Source of the DNA: Eonycteris spelaea
Lineage: Eukaryota > Chordata > Mammalia > Chiroptera > Pteropodidae
DNA length: 64,000 nt
Assembly (NCBI GenBank): GCA_003508835.1
Contig: PUFA01000312.1
Coordinates: forward strand, 1,178,501 to 1,242,500
Direction: 5' to 3'
Every line of letters starts with the position of its first letter. The stretch's first letter is position 1. The notes beneath the pieces are model-generated. The model saw nothing but the letters and a program-made list of their open reading frames with translations, ran no database searches and was not told where the DNA came from. This document shows positions 28,250 through 39,800 of the stretch, one piece after another. The position numbers were made by a program, and so were the translations under genes.

Positions 28250-28830
28250 CCCAGACCGACAGAGAACGGGCTGGGTCGGGGCTCCTGGGGCAGAGGGAGG
28301 AGGGGCGGGCCGGGACTCCTGGGTCTGCAGGCGGAGGAGCTGGGGCCTCCGACTCCTCGGTCTGAGGGCGGAGGATGTGGGGACCCGGACTCCCGTTTGA
28401 GGAAGCCGGGCTGGACCGGAATTCCTGGTCCGAGGGAGGAGGGGGCTGGGGTCGGGGCTCCTGGGGCAGAGGAGACGGGCTGAGCCTGGATTCCTGGACT
28501 CGAGGGCGGAGGAGCAGGGGGCCCCGGATTCCTGGGTCTGAGGAAGGCGGGGCTGGGGCGGGACGCCTGGTACCGAGAGCGGAGGGGCGGGGGGACGGGA
28601 CTCGAGAGTCCGAGGGAAGAGGGGGCTGGGGTCAGGGCTCCAGGGGCTGAGGGAGGAGGGGGCTGGGGTCGGGACTCCTGGATTCGAGGTCGGAGGGGCT
28701 GGGGCCCCGGATTCCTGGGTCCGAGGGGTAGGGCCGGGGCCGGGACTCGGGGGGCCGAGGCCGGAGGGCGGGGCCGGGACCCCGGAGACCGAGGCCGGAG
28801 GCGGGGCTACGCCGAGGCTGCGATCCAACG
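28250..28830 (+). repeat. GC-rich minisatellite upstream of FCGRT
   Basis: Tandem, imperfect units of roughly 30-40 bases built on ggactcctgggtctgag and ggaggagggggctgggg are repeated more than ten times. The long minus-strand Pro/Ser/Arg open frame across it (28067-28828) is a product of the repeat and not a gene. It sits immediately before the FCGRT CpG-rich promoter (28.73-29.02 kb) and may overlap its first non-coding exon. Confidence 0.8.
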
Positions 28831-29026
28831 CGGATCGGATTACTTACTGGGTGAAAGGTCACGGAGGCGCCGCGCGCCGTGCGCCGCGGTCCCCCTCCCT
28901 GACGCGGCTACGAACTCGGGCCGCCGGCCCGCGCGGGGCCGAACCCAGCTGGTGGGGAGGGGGCAGGGGAAGGGCGGGGGTCCCGGGAGTCACGCGAGCC
29001 CTCCCGCCCCAGGTCGCCCTCTCAGG

Positions 29027-32000
29027 ATGCGGGTGCCCCGGCCTCAGCCCTGGGGGCTCTGTGTGCTGCCGCTCCTGCTGCTGCTCCCGCCCCAGACGCC
29101 GCGCGCAGGTGAGGGGCACCCGGCGGGGCGGCGGGCCGGGTGGGGCCGCCCGCTGGGCAAAGAGCACACGAAGCACAATCCGAATTTCCCTGGAGCAGCA
29201 CTTCCTCCTTCGCCGCGTGTCCATGCTCTGTTATATTCTCCTCCGCTTGGCGTGTCTGGGAAGCACCTGTCCCCCTGCCTCCAGGTCCTGTCCCCCTGTC
29301 TCTGAGGCTGCCCCCTCTGTCAGGGTCAGTCCCTCCTTTCTGGGGTGGAGTCCTCTCCCGAGTGTCCTGTCCCTCTTGCTCCCTGTCTCGGTCCTCTGTG
29401 TCCCCTCCTGCTCCCCTCACCTCTGTGTCTCTCCGGCAGAAAGCTACCGCTCCCTCCTGTACCACCTCACCTGCGTGTCGTCCCCGGCCCCGGGACCCCG
29501 CCTTCTGGGTATCAGGCTGGGTTGGTCCACAGCAGTACCTGAGCTACAATAACCTGCGGGGGCAGGCCGAGCCCTACGGGGCTTGGGTCTGGGAGAGCCA
29601 AGTGTCCTGGTATTGGGAGAAGGAGACGACAGACCTGAGGCAGAAGCAGAAGCTCTTTCTCGAAGCTCTCTCAGTCTTAAAGAAAGGAGGTGAGGCCCCG
29701 ACTCCTGGGCCTGAGGGAGGAGGGAGGGGTGTTGGAGCCCTGGGTCTCAGCGGGGAGCAGTCGGGCCCCTGCTCACCTGTGCGGGGACCCCAGGTTCCTA
29801 CACCCTACAGGGCCTGCTGGCTGTGAGTTGGGCCCTGACAACGTCTCAGTGCCGGTGGCCAAGTTTGCCCTGAATGGCGAGGACTTCATGACTTTTGACC
29901 CCAAGTCGGGCATCTGGGACGGAGACTGGCCGGAGTCGGCGACCATTGGTGCTAAGTGGAAGCAGCAGGAGGAGGCGGTCAGCAAGGAGAAGACCTTTTT
30001 GCTGTACTCCTGTCCCCAGCGCCTGCTCGGCCATCTGGAGAGGGGCCGCGGCAACCTGGAGTGGAAGGGTGAGCAGCCTCCCGAAGGACCTCTGGTCTCC
30101 TGCACCTCTCTGTCCCACAGCCCCACTGCGGGCCCTGGCCTCTTCACCCAGCCTCGTCTCTGGGGCTGGGCTTCCAGTCTGCTCCCCGCAGCTCACCCCC
30201 TATGGGTCCCAGGGGGTCTTTCCACCCCCAGATGAGACCCTGCCCCTCTCCTGCACACAGCCCTCCGGTGGCTCCCAGAGCCCCCAGGACACAGCTCAAG
30301 CCCCCCAGCATGGCTTGGCCTCTGCCCCTCTCCTCAGCCTCACTTTTCTCCACCTGCCTCACTCAGCCAGATGGAATCACCCTGTCCACGCCTTCCATTT
30401 CTTCACCTCTGTCATTCTTCCAGTTCTGCTGGTGTCACCTCCGGGGAGTTCCCCTGGCCATGAGCTTTTTTCACTTGCCTCTTTGGGGCCCCCACAGTGC
30501 CTCGTGTGACCTCCATTCCAGCACGTGGCACTCTGAGCTGTAATGATGGGCGTGCCTGGGGACGTGTCAAGGGCTGGAATTAGAGCCCTTTCGTCCTCAG
30601 TCACCCTCCAGCTTCCGTCCCTGCCCTGGTGCAGACCGTTGTCATCTGCCGGCAGTCAGAGGAATGTCTCGAAACATAAACGAGTGTCCACCATGCCCCT
30701 GCTTAAAACCATCCCAGTAACCTCCCACTGGTCTCAGACTGAAAAACCCAAATCCCGCACCGTGGCCCACCAGTGCCCGTGGCCTGGCAGCTCTCTGCCA
30801 CTGTCATTTTGCTGCCTCCCTGTTCCTGTGGCCTTCTGCCTGGTCCTCCGACACGTCCGATTCTTTGACTCCTCAGGACCTTTGCACCTGCCGTTCCCTC
30901 TGCCTGGGATTCTCTTCCTTGAGACCCTGTGTGACTGGGTTCTTCGGTTTTAGGTTTGACCTAATTTTTAATCTTTAATCTTTTTTTTTTTTCTTACTGA
31001 GGTGTAACTTACCTACCTAAAGTACATACATAGCTTTGATTAAGTTTTATGTGCTTTGTACCTGCCCTCTGCATCAAGATCTGGATTCATTTCCAGCACC
31101 CCAGGAGACTTCTTTGGTCCCCTCCCATTCTATATCCCCTAAGATTGACAAGCAACCTAACCTCTGTTGCCTGATTTTGAGCTTCATACAACTGTATGTG
31201 CTCGCTTGTCTGGCTTCTTTCAAGCGAACTTGCATTGGGAGGCTCTGTTGCATGTATCAGTAGTTCATTCATTTTTATCGCTGAGTAGTATTCCATTGTG
31301 TGGTTCGTACCACATTTTATCAACAAATGGTTTATTCCCAGATTGGGGCTATGATGAGTCAAGCCGCTACGAACATTCTTGGACTTGTCTTTGATGAATC
31401 TGTATTCTTCTTGGTTTTGACTAAATTCCCATACGTGGGTTATTGTATCGTAGGGCGGGCACAGGATCAGCGTGGTAAGTGGTGCTGAACACTTCCTCAG
31501 AGAGTCGGAACCAGTTCTGTACTGCCATCACCCATCATCCCTGTCTGTGAATGCTATGGCTGCACGGGCTTGCCAGAATTCGATGCTGTGTCTTTCATTT
31601 TAATCATTCTGGTGGTGTGTAGTGGTCTATTGTGAAAAATGAAAATCAGATGAATAAAGTAGGATAAATGAGATGATGACGAGTGATGATGTTGACTACT
31701 TTTTCACATTATTGGCCAATTGGGTGTGTCTGCTCTTTCGGAATGGTTTTTTGAGTCCTTTATCTGTTTTTACAGGATTTTTTCCTTTTCTTTTTCTTTT
31801 TTTTTTCTTATTAGAGATCTTCATACATTCTTGATTTGAGTCCTTTGGATATGTCAGAGGGTTCTCTCGGAAATAATTTCTCCCAGTCCGCAGCCTGTCT
31901 TTTCATGCTCTTTTTTCTTCTCTTTCTTTCTTTCTTTTTTTTTTTTTAATTTATGCCTACAGTACCTGGTATGGTCTTCCTAGGTGGTCTTCCATCCAAG

Positions 32001-35000
32001 TACTAACCAGGTTTGACTCTGCTTAGCTTCTGAGATTAGACATGGGCTTGTTCAGGGTGACATAGCCATAGACCATGGATTGTGGCTCCACTGGGGCGTG
32101 AACCCAGGACCTTCTGCATGTAAAACAGACGTGCTAACCACTACACTATAAAACCACAACCTGTTTTCACACTTTTAACAAAACCTTTTGATGTACAAAC
32201 GTTCTTAATTTGGATGAAGATCAGTTCATCAATCCTTTATTCTATACCTCTTTCGTGTATTCTCTTTAAGAAATCTTTCCTCTTCCTAAGTGATGAAAGT
32301 ATTCTCCTCTGTCTTATTCTAGAAGCTTGATTGATAATCAGTAGCTTGTTTAGCTATATATCCATCATCGAGTTTATTGCATGTAACGGTGCGAGGGAAG
32401 GGATCAGGGTTCACCTGTCCCTCACGGATGCCCAGTAGACCCAGCATCATTTGTTATGAGACTGTCATCCCCTCATCCCCGCGGATCTGTTGGACTGAAA
32501 TCGAGCCAGTACCTCAGTCTCTTGATGCACGTAGCTTTGGAGAAAGTTCTGATATCAGTCGTTAAGGTCTCCTCCAGCTTTATCGCCTTGGTTATTCCAT
32601 GCCATTTGCATTTCTCTGTACATTTCTGCTTGTCCGTACCTGCCCACAAAAATCCTGTTGGGATTTTGATAGTAATTAAATCGTATTTATAGATCAGTGT
32701 GAGAATGACATCCTCACAATAATAAGTCTTCTAATTCGTGAATACAGTACATTCTTTTACTTGTTCAGATGCCCTTAAACTTCTCTCAGTAATGGTTTTA
32801 TAGTTTTCTGTGTAGAGGTCTTGCACCTCTTTGGTTAGATTTAGTCCTAAATATTAGACATTATTTGATGCTTCCGTAAATGGTAATTATAAAAGTTTTA
32901 TTTTCTAATTGATTGTAGCTAGTTTATAAGATACTGTTGATTTTTACATATTTCCCTGTATCCAGAAATTTTGCTGAATTCACTTATTTCTGTTAACTTT
33001 TTATAGATTCTTTTGGATCATGTCATTTTACTTCTTTTCTCTTCCAATTTTAATGTCTTTTTTTTTTTTTCTTATTGCGCTGATTAGGACCCCCAGTATG
33101 TCACTGAATAGAGTGGTGATAATTCTCAGACTCCCTGGGAAAGAATTCAGCATTTTACCATTACGTATTATGTTAGTTATGGGTTTTTGGTTGATTCCCA
33201 TTGTCACATTAAGGAAATTTTTGTTCAACTCCTAGTTTGCTGATTTTTTTGTTTCATTTTTTAAAAATTATTATGTTGAATGGTTCTGAGTTTTATCAAA
33301 CCACTATTTGCTTTTTTCCTTTTATTCTAATGAGGTGAATTATATTAACTGATTTTTAAATGTTAAACCAAGCTTACATTCCTGGAATAAACTTCACATG
33401 ATCATAATGTAAATCATTTGATTCTATCTGCTTATACTTTGTTTAGGGATTTTAAATCTACTTTCAAGAACGATATTGGCCTTAAATTGCATTTCTTGTT
33501 ATGTCCTTCTGAGGTTTTGTTATCAAAGTTATTTTGGCTTATAAAAAGCACTGGGAATGGTTTCTTCTTTTCCGTTCCCTGGAAGGCTTTGTGGAAGAGT
33601 ATTATTTCTTCCTTAGTTGCTTTGAAGAATCCACCAATGATGTCATCTGGACCTGGAATCTATTTGTTGAAAGTTTTAAACTATGGATTAAAATTTAAAA
33701 ATAGTTATAGGACTACTCAAGTTATTAATTTCTTCTTGTGTCAGTTTTGGAACGTGGTATTTCTCAGGAATTTGCCCAGTTCATTCAAGTTTCAAATGCA
33801 CTGGTGTGAAATATTTCATGCTAACCCTCTTATGCTATCTTTTTTTAATGATCATAGGATCTGTCTTATTTTCTCTCATCACTACACCTTCAGAAACTGT
33901 TTCCCTTTAATTTATTTGTATACACATATTTGTCTTCTCCCTCATTAGAACGTAAGCTCCGCGAGGACAGGGACTTGTGTCTGTCTTGTTCACTGCTGTG
34001 TTCCCAGTACCTAGAAGAGCACCTGGCACATGATGGTTGCTCAGTACATGTCAACCGAGGAAGGAATAGATGAGAGATGGTGGCTAGGCCAGGCCTCTGT
34101 CCCTGTCCAGCCCCACGGGGGGCCTGGCCCAGTGCACTGGGGGTTGTGGGCTTGGGACTGAGGCTTGTCTGCCTTTTTGTCTGCAGAGCCACCATCCATG
34201 CGCCTGAAGGCACGACCAGGCAACCCCGGCTTTTCCGTGCTCACCTGCAGTGCCTTCTCCTTCTACCCCCCTGAGCTGCAACTGCGATTCCTAAGGAATG
34301 AGCTGGCGGTTGGCTCTGGTGAGAGCCACCTCGGCCCCAACGGCGACGGCTCCTTCCACGCCTGGTCGTCACTAACAGTCAAAAGTGGCGATGAACACCA
34401 CTACCGCTGCCTGGTGCAGCACGTGGGGCTGCCACAGCCCCTCACTGTGGAACTGGGTGAGGCCCCACTGGGTGAAGATCACTCCCTTTGCCCAGTTGCC
34501 TTTCGTCCGCTGCTGTGGCAGTTCTTCCTGAGTCTGACCGCCTTCCAGTCCAGCGCTGCAGACGCCTTGAGCCTAATGGCCTCATGCCCTGCCCTGCCCT
34601 GTCAGTTCTTCCAAAGCCTCATGCCCTGTGTTGCTTATCTGTTCTCCTTTGCCTTACATGCTGCTGCTGCTGGCCTCGTTGGGTCTGGCCTCCACGTTAA
34701 CCACTGTGGACCATCCTCCCTAAGTCTGACCAGCTGCTGTTCTGCTGCTGTCGGTCCTTGCCAGGACTGACCATTTACTGCTTTGAGTCGGACCTGCTCT
34801 GTGCGCACCCCTCTGCTTCACGTTCTAACACCACCACCTTCCTGGTGCTGCAGGCCCCTTGGCCAGGGTGACCGAGACCGCTTTTGCTATGGCTGGTTCT
34901 TATATCTGGGGGCATTCTGCCCGGACCCACACCACCAGCTGATTGGCCTTTTCTCTGCCCACACCCACACCCCAAAACTTGGTACTGGGATCCCTGACAT

Positions 35001-35526
35001 TGGGAGGGACTTAGAACCCCAGTTGGCTCAGATGGGGCGAAGGGTCCATTCGACATCTTACAGCATTTCCTCTGGTCACAGAATCACCACCCAAGTCCTC
35101 CATGGCAGTGGTGGGGATCGTCGTCAGCGTCTTCCTGCTCTTGGCATTGGTCGTAGGAGGAGTTCTGCTGTGGAGGAGGTTGCGGACGGGGATGCCAGGT
35201 GCGGGGCAGGAAGAGGGAAGAGCCTCAGAGAGAGTAACAGAGACGCAAAGATGGGCCAGGGGCAGAGATCTAGACAGACAGGGATGGAGAGTGGTGGGAA
35301 CACAGAACTGGAGGTGGTAAACAGAGACTCTGGGGAACAGAAACCCACAGAGTAGAGGAGAGACCACTCAGACACGCAGACCCTGGGAGGGGCACAGACT
35401 CAGAGGATTTCGGATTCTGATGACTCCACCCTTTCTCTTCCCTCAGCCCCTTGGATCTCTCTCCGTGCAGACGACGGAGGGGCCCTCTTACCCACGCCTG
35501 GCCTGCCCAAGGATGCTGACTCTTAG
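29027..35526 (+). CDS. FCGRT: Neonatal Fc receptor heavy chain (FcRn), six coding exons, two apparent frameshifts
   Basis: FCGRT pairs with beta-2-microglobulin and salvages IgG and albumin from acidic endosomes. Exons: 29027-29108 (signal peptide), 29440-29689 (alpha-1), 29794-30068 (alpha-2), 34187-34456 (alpha-3), 35082-35198 (membrane) and 35447-35526 (tail). Recognised blocks are [31 protein letters not shown] (with the NVS glycan site), [38 protein letters not shown] and the membrane helix before LLWRRLR. IgG-contact positions: GDWPE is kept and NGEEF is NGEDF. The albumin-contact His (LLGHLERG) is kept, but the nearby CPH is CPQ. The tail keeps the Trp signal PWISLR and the dileucine LLPTPG, then stops at KDADS, about ten residues earlier than human. 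Breaks: about two bases missing at 29488-29500 in alpha-1, and one G missing at about 29819-29823 (ctgctggctg) in alpha-2. Intron 3 is 4.1 kb and repeat-filled. Confidence 0.95.
30960..31930 (-). repeat. LINE-1 antisense, 3' part, in FCGRT intron 3
   Basis: Antisense L1 phrases include gagtagtattccattgtgtgg, here read as agtagtattccattgtg, and tttatcaacaaatgg. The region continues beyond the hybrid SINE at 31930-32155 into 32160-33900, so one old L1 was split by the younger SINE. Confidence 0.7.
31930..32156 (-). mobile_element. Hybrid tRNA-Val/5S rRNA SINE (MEG-TR-like)
   Basis: Read on the minus strand, 32155-32083 is a 73-base tRNA-like head. It starts ggttttatagtgtagtgg, has anticodon loop TTTACAT (anticodon TAC, Val) and a T-arm ggttcacgccc, so both pol III boxes are present. 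A 9-base linker (32082-32074) leads into a complete 119-base 5S rRNA copy (32073-31955), with ggaagc-like tcagaagctaagcag, gttagtacttggatgg and the end gtaggc. A poly(A) tail follows (poly(T) at 31930-31950 on plus). The flanks cctgtcttttcatgc and cctgttttcacactt may be an imperfect target-site duplication. As I recall, such tRNA/5S hybrids are known from fruit bats as MEG-TR. Confidence 0.88.
32160..33900 (-). repeat. LINE-1 ORF2 region, antisense, decayed
   Basis: Antisense ORF2-type sequence: ccagaaattttgctgaattc, ttattatgttgaatggttc, tacattcctggaataaac, tcatctggacctgg. Several stops and shifts in all frames show it is dead. It continues the element found at 30960-31930. Confidence 0.75.
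33930..34070 (+). repeat. MIR-type SINE fragment
   Basis: Phrases aacgtaagctccgcgagg, acagggacttgtgtctg and acctagaagagcacctggc follow the MIR 3' half in antisense-like order. It lies 120 bases upstream of the alpha-3 exon of FCGRT. Confidence 0.7.
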
Positions 35527-35741
35527 GACATAAAAGCATCCGCAGCAGCTGCCATTCCGTCTTCCATCCTGGCTGCTACCAGCTAATGTAGTCAGGTCCC
35601 TTTCATGCTGTGAGACATCCTGGAATCCTGGTATTTCTGAGCCTCCAGGAGTCCTGGGCCCCGTGTGCCCTCCCTCTGGTTTCGTCCTCCTGTGGTTGGC
35701 GTCGGTTCCCTTACTGATATATATGAATCTTTTCCACCTCA

Positions 35742-35833
35742 AAATATAACATGAGTTTGGGCCGGAATTACTGTGTTCTCGTTATTTCCACTTTTACAGA
35801 GGGGGAAGTGAGGGAATGAGTGTGGGGAATAAA
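35742..35833 (+). terminator. FCGRT: FCGRT poly(A) signal candidates
   Basis: Two candidates lie after the FCGRT stop codon: a variant AATATA at 35743-35748 and a canonical AATAAA at 35828-35833. The first sits before text (catgagtttggg) that looks like the usual FCGRT cleavage region. Which is used is not decidable from sequence alone. Confidence 0.5.
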
Positions 35834-36139
35834 TCAACGGTGTAAGCTCTGGGCTTCAGATCTCTGCCGAGGCTAACATGCTGCCGTGGTGGAATCTGCC
35901 ACTTTGCCAGGTCATAGTTTTCATTCCTGTTTCACAAATATTTGCTGAATGCCTGCACTGTGCCAGGCATTTTTGAGGAATTCTTGGCTGGAGTTTGATC
36001 TGACTCCTTGGTGGAGCGGAAGAACTGTTCCCTCTAATCAGGAAAGGGGTGCCGCCTCTGGCCCCTGGGTTCCCTTTTTACTCCAACCAAGCTGACAAAG
36101 GCGAAGAGATAAAAATACATTTCCCACGAGGCTTTGGAG

Positions 36140-36468
36140 TTAAGGCAACTGGAGGTTATCGGACAGCGCGCCCCGACGCCCTTCGGGAGTTGTAGTTCTC
36201 CTCGGGCGTCGCCCACCCGGGCGCCCTGGAAAGGGGCGGGGCTGGGCCTCGCGGGCCGCGCTTTCCTTTGTGGACGTGGCGAGGGACGTCCTCCGGCTGC
36301 CCGACTGGCCTCGGCCTCGCCCCGTGGGGCCCTCCTGAGCGCTCATTGGTCGGGGGGCGGGGCCTCTGCTCTGCTGGAGGCGGGGCCGGGCTGGAGAGCA
36401 GCCAAATTGGGCATCTTTTTGGATAACGCAGAGTGCAGCGTAGAGAACGAAGTAGACTGGATAACTCG
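36140..36468 (+). promoter_or_regulatory. RCN3: RCN3 CpG-rich promoter and likely non-coding exon 1
   Basis: The block has GC boxes (ggggcggggc near 36232 and 36353), an SBS/ZNF143-like core gggagttgtagtt (36185-36197) and a reverse CCAAT (cattgg near 36344). A donor CTCG|GTAAAG at 36468/36469 could end the first non-coding exon, matched by an acceptor CCCCAG at 36864-36869 just before the start codon. Confidence 0.6.
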
Positions 36469-36875
36469 GTAAAGAGAGGCGGGGGCGGGTGGCCGGGCCA
36501 GGGGGGACGGCTCGGGTCCTCTTGGGTCAAGGATTACAGTCAGACTGGAAACGACGCTCGGGAGCCTGCATGACTTCTCTCTGGCCACGACCCCCCCACA
36601 CACACTTTGCGTGGGAAGTGCGCCACGTCTCCCGCTTGAATCCCCCCACCTACGGCTCCGGGCCCCGTCTGGGACTTTCTCCGAAGATTCTGTCCCAGAG
36701 CTGGCTTCACCTCTGAGAACTTGGCCCCCTTTCCCCATCCCCGCCCCTTCTTGAGCCCGAAACTTCACGGCCAGCTACCACCTCTCTGTCCTGTTCTAGG
36801 TCTCCCCCGCTCCTGTCTCGTCTCTTTCCTTTTCCCTACCCCTTACTCCTAGCCTCTGTCGCTCCCCAGGAACTG

Positions 36876-39800
36876 ATGATGTGGCGACCATCGCTTCTGC
36901 TGCTGCTTTTGCTACTCAGGCACGGCGCCCAAGGGAAGCCGTCCCCTGACGCTGGCCCTCATGGCCAGGGGAGGGTGCACCAGCCGGCCCCCCTGAGCGA
37001 GGCCTCTCATGATGACGCTCACGGGAACTTCCAGTACGACCATGAGGCTTTTCTGGGACGAGAGGTGGCCAAGGAATTCGACCAGCTCAGCCCAGAGGAA
37101 AGCCAAGCCCGGCTGGGGTAGGAGAAAGATGGGGGGCGGGAAGATTTAGGGTTATAATTTAAAACAGGGAGGTCAGGGGAGGTCTGTATGGGTATTTGTG
37201 TAGGAGTAGCGTTCTGAGCTGAGGGAATGTAAGTGCAAAGGCCCTGAGGCAGGAATAGGCCTGATTTGTTTGGGGAACATTCAGGCCCACGTGGCTGGAA
37301 CCCAGTGAGCAAAGGGAGAGGGTGAGTGGTTATGGCAGAGAGGGAACAAACGGGTGAAGATTTAATAAGCTTTCTTTGAGTGAGATGAGAGCCACGGGAG
37401 GGCCCTGAGCAGGGAGGACTTGAGCTGACTTAGGTTTTAACAGAACCCCTCTGGTTGCCATTTGGGGTACAGGCTATAGGGAGCAAGAAGTAGGGAGCCC
37501 AGTGAAGAAGCTACCGCAGGAGTCCAGATGGGAGACGAAAGACGATGGTGATTAGATCAGGGTGGAGATGACCAGATTTCGGGCTGGGAGACTGCGCTCC
37601 GATGGGGTTGGGTAAAGGATGGACAGGCAGTGAGAGGCTAACACACTGGGCATAGCACTTGCTGCAACGCCAGGCACTGTCCTAAGTGCTCCGCAGGGGT
37701 TTAACTAATGTATTTCCCACGACCACGCTGTTATTTATTTCCATTTTACAGAGGGGAAACTAAGGCACAGAGAGCTGAAGCGATTTGCCCAGTCACACAG
37801 CCTGCAGTAAGAGGAGGCTGCAGGATTTGAACCTAGAATATCTAAATGTGGAGCCCATGCTCTTACCGTCTTGAACCTCAGGGTATAGGGTGTTAGTTCT
37901 GGGGACAGAGCCGGCCCCCGACTAATCCCAGCAGAGACTGCTTGACGCGGGAGGGGACAGCGGGGCTGACTCGGATTCGACCCTGGGGACTGGATCACGG
38001 AGGCTTAGGGACTGTGACAGAGAGGAAGGCTCATCCAACCCAGGGGCGGGGCCAGGGGAGCAGGGCGGGGCCTGGGGCCAAACTGGCGGGGACCGAGAGA
38101 GAGTGTGAGATGGTACCGACTGGGGCTTGACATGAGATGGGCGGGGGGCGCACGGGATCTACCGGAGCACAGGGAAGGGAGTGGTGGAAGCCAAGCCCGC
38201 GGGGTCACAGGCGATGCTCCTAGTGCGATGCCTGATAATGGCTGGCAAAAGGTAGGGGACAGGGGCGAGACGCAGCTTGGCGCCTGAAATTGACTCGCGC
38301 ATCCAGGGAGGAGATGGGCAGGAGGCGGGATTAGAAGGGAGGGTCCTAAACGCGGACTGAGCCAGGGGAGAGGGGCGGGGCCTGAGCAGGCAGAGGAGGT
38401 GGTGGCGGGCGGGGGGGGGGGTTGTGTGGCTGTGCCAGTCGTAGTTCAGAGGGAGTTTGGGACAGGAGCCCTGCGGGCCAGGGGCGCGGTGTGGCTACCT
38501 GCCAGAGACGGAGCACGTGCAGGGTGGAAGGGCGAGGCCACAGCGGAGGGAGTGGCCCTGGACCGTAGTAGGTGCTTCCTCCGCCTGTGCATGTCTGGGA
38601 TCGCAGCGCCAGCGGCGGTCCCCTGGGTCTCCTTCAGCCTTCGCTGAAGGGGCGGAGCCCTTGGTGGGCGTGGTCCCGGGGTTGACATGAGCCTCCCCTA
38701 GCTTGTGGGCGGCTCGGGGACATAATTTTCATTCTCACATGGGGCCGTCTCCATTGGGGGCGAGGCTCCTTGAGAGGCAGAGCCTGGACAAAGGCGGGGC
38801 CCCGTGTGGGCGGGGCCGAGACTGATGCACGCGCCCCGGTCCGGTCCACAGGCGCATCGTGGACCGCATGGACCGCGCAGGGGACGGGGACGGCTGGGTG
38901 TCGCTGGCCGAGCTCCGCTCGTGGATCGCGCACACGCAGCGGCGGCACATACAGGACTCGGTGAGCGCGGCCTGGGACACGTACGACACGGACCGCGACG
39001 GGCGTGTGGGTTGGGAGGAGCTGCGCAACGCCACCTATGGCTACTACGCGCCCGGTATGCGGGGAGACCCCGACCCCTGCTCCTCACACACACCGTCGCC
39101 TTGACCTTTTTGACCCCCTCATCCTGAGAACCTTTAGGCCATTAGCCAGAATCCATGACCTGACCTTTGGCCTCTGATCCTTGATCAGTATCAACCTACT
39201 TCTAGGACCCCATCACCCAGAAACCTCAGTCTCTGGCTTATTCTGGCATCTACGACCTCTACGACCACGGAATGGGGGTCTTGACCAGGGAGGGACATCT
39301 ACTTTCCATGCCCCATCATCCTGACCCCCTGACCTCTGACTTCTCACCCTGAGAACCCCAAAGCTATTTACCCTGCCCCCTGACTCCCTGGGTTCCCACA
39401 TCCCTGTCCCCATGCCCCAACCTTGGGCCCCCCAGAGCTCTTGTCTTCCTCCTGTACCCTCACCCCAGCCGGTCCTTCAGATACTGCCAGAGGGATCTCC
39501 CCACACCCAGAGCTGACCCCAGCCCTCCCCTACCTACAGCCCCTATGACTCCCCAGGGCCCCCAGGAGAGAGTTCCAGCTCCTCAGCCTCGCACCGCCCA
39601 CCCTCTGGCAGGGTTTCCCTGGACTTTCTGCCCCAGCCAAATGGATCTCCTGCCATTTCCCAGAATTCAGCACATTCTGCAAACTCCACAGTGCGCACAC
39701 ACTGTTCCCCCGCTCTGTTGAAAACGCCCTCCCCTGCTCTCTGTCCAGCAAGCAATGTAGCCTCCTGCATCCGAGTGCTACCTGGGGCCTAATGGCCAGT

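Noticed and set aside
28067..28828. 253-codon minus-strand open frame upstream of FCGRT
   Set aside because: It lies wholly in the GC minisatellite. Its Pro-Ser-Pro repeats mirror the DNA unit, and there is no splice or start context.
22100..29000. CRISPR-like regular repeats or a novel operon
   Set aside because: The repeats are degenerate minisatellites in a mammalian intergenic region, with no spacer logic and no nearby effector genes.
31955..32073. A functional 5S rRNA gene
   Set aside because: It has many substitutions and a tRNA head, lacks a pol III T-run terminator at the end, and is single and not in an array.
32083..32155. A functional tRNA-Val(TAC) gene
   Set aside because: It is the head of a SINE. 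It has mismatches in the acceptor stem region, is joined to 5S sequence and a poly(A) tail, and lies inside an old L1.
33418..33948. 176-codon open frame in FCGRT intron 3
   Set aside because: It is antisense L1 ORF2 sequence read in a chance frame.
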